Positions 53,240 to 54,245 of a stretch of 54,245 nt of DNA are shown in pieces. The stretch's first letter is position 1. Each line of letters opens with the position of its first letter. The notes under the pieces are model-generated. The model saw nothing but the letters and a program-made list of their open reading frames with translations. It searched no databases and was not told the origin of the DNA. The translations under genes and the position numbers were made by a program. The DNA comes from Pseudorhodobacter wandonensis (GTDB lineage: Bacteria; Pseudomonadota; Alphaproteobacteria; Rhodobacterales; Rhodobacteraceae): positions 1-54,245 of the forward strand of contig NZ_LGHT01000019.1 of NCBI RefSeq assembly GCF_001202035.1, given 5' to 3'.

Positions 53240-53242
53240 GCC

Positions 53243-53839
53243 GTGGTGCAAACCTTGAACAATGCCCTGCGTCGGGTGCCGCCCCTTGCTATATATATAG
53301 TGGGGGCGTTGCCCTTATTATGGCTGGTTTGGCTGGCAGTGAACGGTGGGCTGGGGGCCGACCCTGTTAAGGCCTTGGAGCATCAGCTGGGCAAGTGGGG
53401 GTTGCAGCTGATGGTTGCCGTTATGCTGGTAACGCCGTTGCGGCGGTTAACGGCGATCAACCTGATCCGCTATCGCCGTGCACTCGGGCTGTTGGCCTTC
53501 TTCTATATAGTGTTGCATCTGGTTGTATGGGTTACCCTCGACTTGCAGTTCCGATGGGCCGAGATTTGGGCCGATCTCATCAAGCGTCCCTATATTATGG
53601 CGGGGATGGCGGGTTTTGCCGTGATGATCCCCTTGGCAGTGACATCGAACAACGCCTCAATCCGGAAACTTGGCCCGAAAACATGGCAAAACCTACATCG
53701 GCTAACCTATTTTGCGGCGATTGCGGGGGCTGTTCATTACCTTTGGTTGGTCAAAGCCTGGCCGCCGGAGCCGATTATCTACCTGATTTTGATGATTTTC
53801 CTTGTCATGACCCGATTGATTCCCCGTTCGGCGCGGTGA
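53243..53839 (+). CDS. msrQ: Heme-binding membrane subunit MsrQ
   Basis: This 198-residue integral membrane protein has about five or six helices. It passes electrons from the quinone pool or a flavin reductase to MsrP through b-type heme. Candidate heme histidines are in YIVLHLVVWV and in LHRLTYFAAIAGAVHYLW. The start is GTG at 53243, three bases after the msrP stop, consistent with coupled translation. The C-terminus ends VMTRLIPRSAR. It is the last gene before the rRNA operon leader, with no terminator of classic form seen directly behind it. Confidence 0.92.
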   Translation: MVQTLNNALRRVPPLAIYIVGALPLLWLVWLAVNGGLGADPVKALEHQLGKWGLQLMVAVMLVTPLRRLTAINLIRYRRALGLLAFFYIVLHLVVWVTLDLQFRWAEIWADLIKRPYIMAGMAGFAVMIPLAVTSNNASIRKLGPKTWQNLHRLTYFAAIAGAVHYLWLVKAWPPEPIIYLILMIFLVMTRLIPRSAR

Positions 53840-54160
53840 TTCACCGTTATTCCGGCCAGGATTCGGAGGCCCATCAAAGTCGAAGGTTACTTTTGCCAAG
53901 CATGCGTCCAAAATCGTACCATAAATTGCGCAAGTACGATGAAGTTTCGCAATATTTGGTAAGGGAAAAGAAAGTGTCATCTTTCTGTCTTTTTCCTCTT
54001 GCGGGTTTTGATTGATGTACCTAAAAGCTGGCTTACCGAAACGAAGACGGTTGGAAACGATCGGGACGTAGCGGCGATGGGCTGGAAGGGTTCAGGAAAT
54101 ACTTGGAGATACGGCGGTTGGTTGCGCTAAGATTTAGCGCGGTCAGTTGTTTTTGTCTTC

Positions 54161-54170
54161 TGCTCTTTGA
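54161..54170 (+). promoter_or_regulatory. boxA antitermination element of the rRNA leader
   Basis: TGCTCTTTGA, extended by AAT, matches the bacterial boxA consensus (TGCTCTTTAACA), where NusB-NusE bind to let RNA polymerase pass through rRNA genes. It lies just before a strong leader stem and near the window end, as expected for an rrn leader. Confidence 0.75.
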
Positions 54171-54189
54171 AATTGATAGTATCTGAAGA

Positions 54190-54235
54190 GATATGTGGGC
54201 GGTTTGGACGTTTCGATGTTTAACCGACGCATATC
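54190..54235 (+). other. rRNA leader stem
   Basis: GATATG with CATATC and CGGTT with AACCG form nested pairs around TTTGGACGTTTCG. Such a leader stem just before 16S rRNA takes part in RNase processing. Its 16S partner is not in the window. Confidence 0.5.
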
Positions 54236-54245
54236 GGCCTAGTAG

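Larger units (their letters stand above)
53840..54245 (+). other. Upstream and leader region of an rRNA operon (16S gene outside window)
   Basis: After msrQ the 406 bases contain no supported gene. A hairpin near 53964-53996 (GGAAAAG with CTTTTTCC) and a second at 54124-54140 (GCGCTAA/TTAGCGC) may end msrQ transcripts. A boxA lies at 54161 and a long stem at 54190-54235. The 3' text ending CATATCGGCCTAGTAG resembles the leader that precedes 16S rRNA in Rhodobacterales. The promoter could not be placed with confidence. Confidence 0.65.

Noticed and set aside
1-54245. CRISPR arrays, tRNA genes, prophage or transposase genes
   Set aside because: Reading both strands showed no regularly spaced repeats, no cloverleaf-like tRNA and no integrase or transposase coding sequence.

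Overview
The window is chromosomal DNA of an alphaproteobacterium of the order Rhodobacterales (Roseobacter/Rhodobacter type). The evidence is the set of typical neighbour genes (DUF2125, PmbA plus a CysQ-like phosphatase, a CnoX-like thioredoxin with a Lon-substrate-binding protein and Trm112, a zinc-finger-bearing DNA polymerase IV, HspQ, HU, MsrPQ), a serC-type leader RNA ahead of serC-serA, and an rRNA leader with a boxA at the right edge. It is gene dense, mostly GC rich, and arranged as short operons that change strand often. No tRNA, CRISPR array, transposase or prophage gene was seen.

Layout. 1-5700: a BktB-type thiolase (-), then a + run of a DUF1428 protein, an MBL-fold hydrolase, fumarylacetoacetase, a small membrane protein and ZapE. 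5760-9600: the serine pathway, with serB (-) facing away from serC-serA (+). 9720-16340: a metallophosphoesterase and a DUF475/TerC-like membrane protein (+), a tiny minus-strand unit with a perfect extended Shine-Dalgarno, then a minus-strand series (YhhQ queuosine-precursor transporter, phytase-like esterase, MepA endopeptidase, UMF1 transporter, thioesterase). 16460-19700: YggT, RecQ and a frameshifted yaaA, followed by a 99-base inverted-repeat element.

19700-28200: NAD-dependent epimerase-like protein, AMP nucleosidase, HU, a DinB-fold protein, an EamA exporter, GST with a divergent WYL regulator, HspQ, an AEC transporter, a lysozyme-like lipoprotein and LolA. 28400-37400: FtsK, a DapC-like aminotransferase, an amidase, a UbiH-family hydroxylase, a 59-residue lysine-rich protein, and an enoyl-CoA hydratase/SDR pair. 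37550-46510: DUF2125, PmbA, inositol-phosphatase-like protein, SGNH esterase, CnoX-like protein, Lon-domain protein, Trm112, TspO, NfeD/SPFH and a ParB-like protein.

46520-48430 is the one clearly foreign-looking island. It is AT richer than its surroundings and holds three overlapping or abutting minus-strand genes: a STAS-like/GHKL-ATPase protein starting at TTG, a stand-alone STAS-like DUF4325 protein, and a small membrane-anchored protein. I do not recognise this trio as a described system, and it is the best candidate here for new biology (partner-switch signalling or defence). 48680-53840 holds DNA polymerase IV (probably leaderless), a 2-hydroxyacid dehydrogenase, a fasciclin protein, a DUF302 protein and the MsrP-MsrQ periplasmic methionine-sulfoxide repair system. 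The last 400 bases are the leader of an rRNA operon whose 16S gene would start just outside the window.
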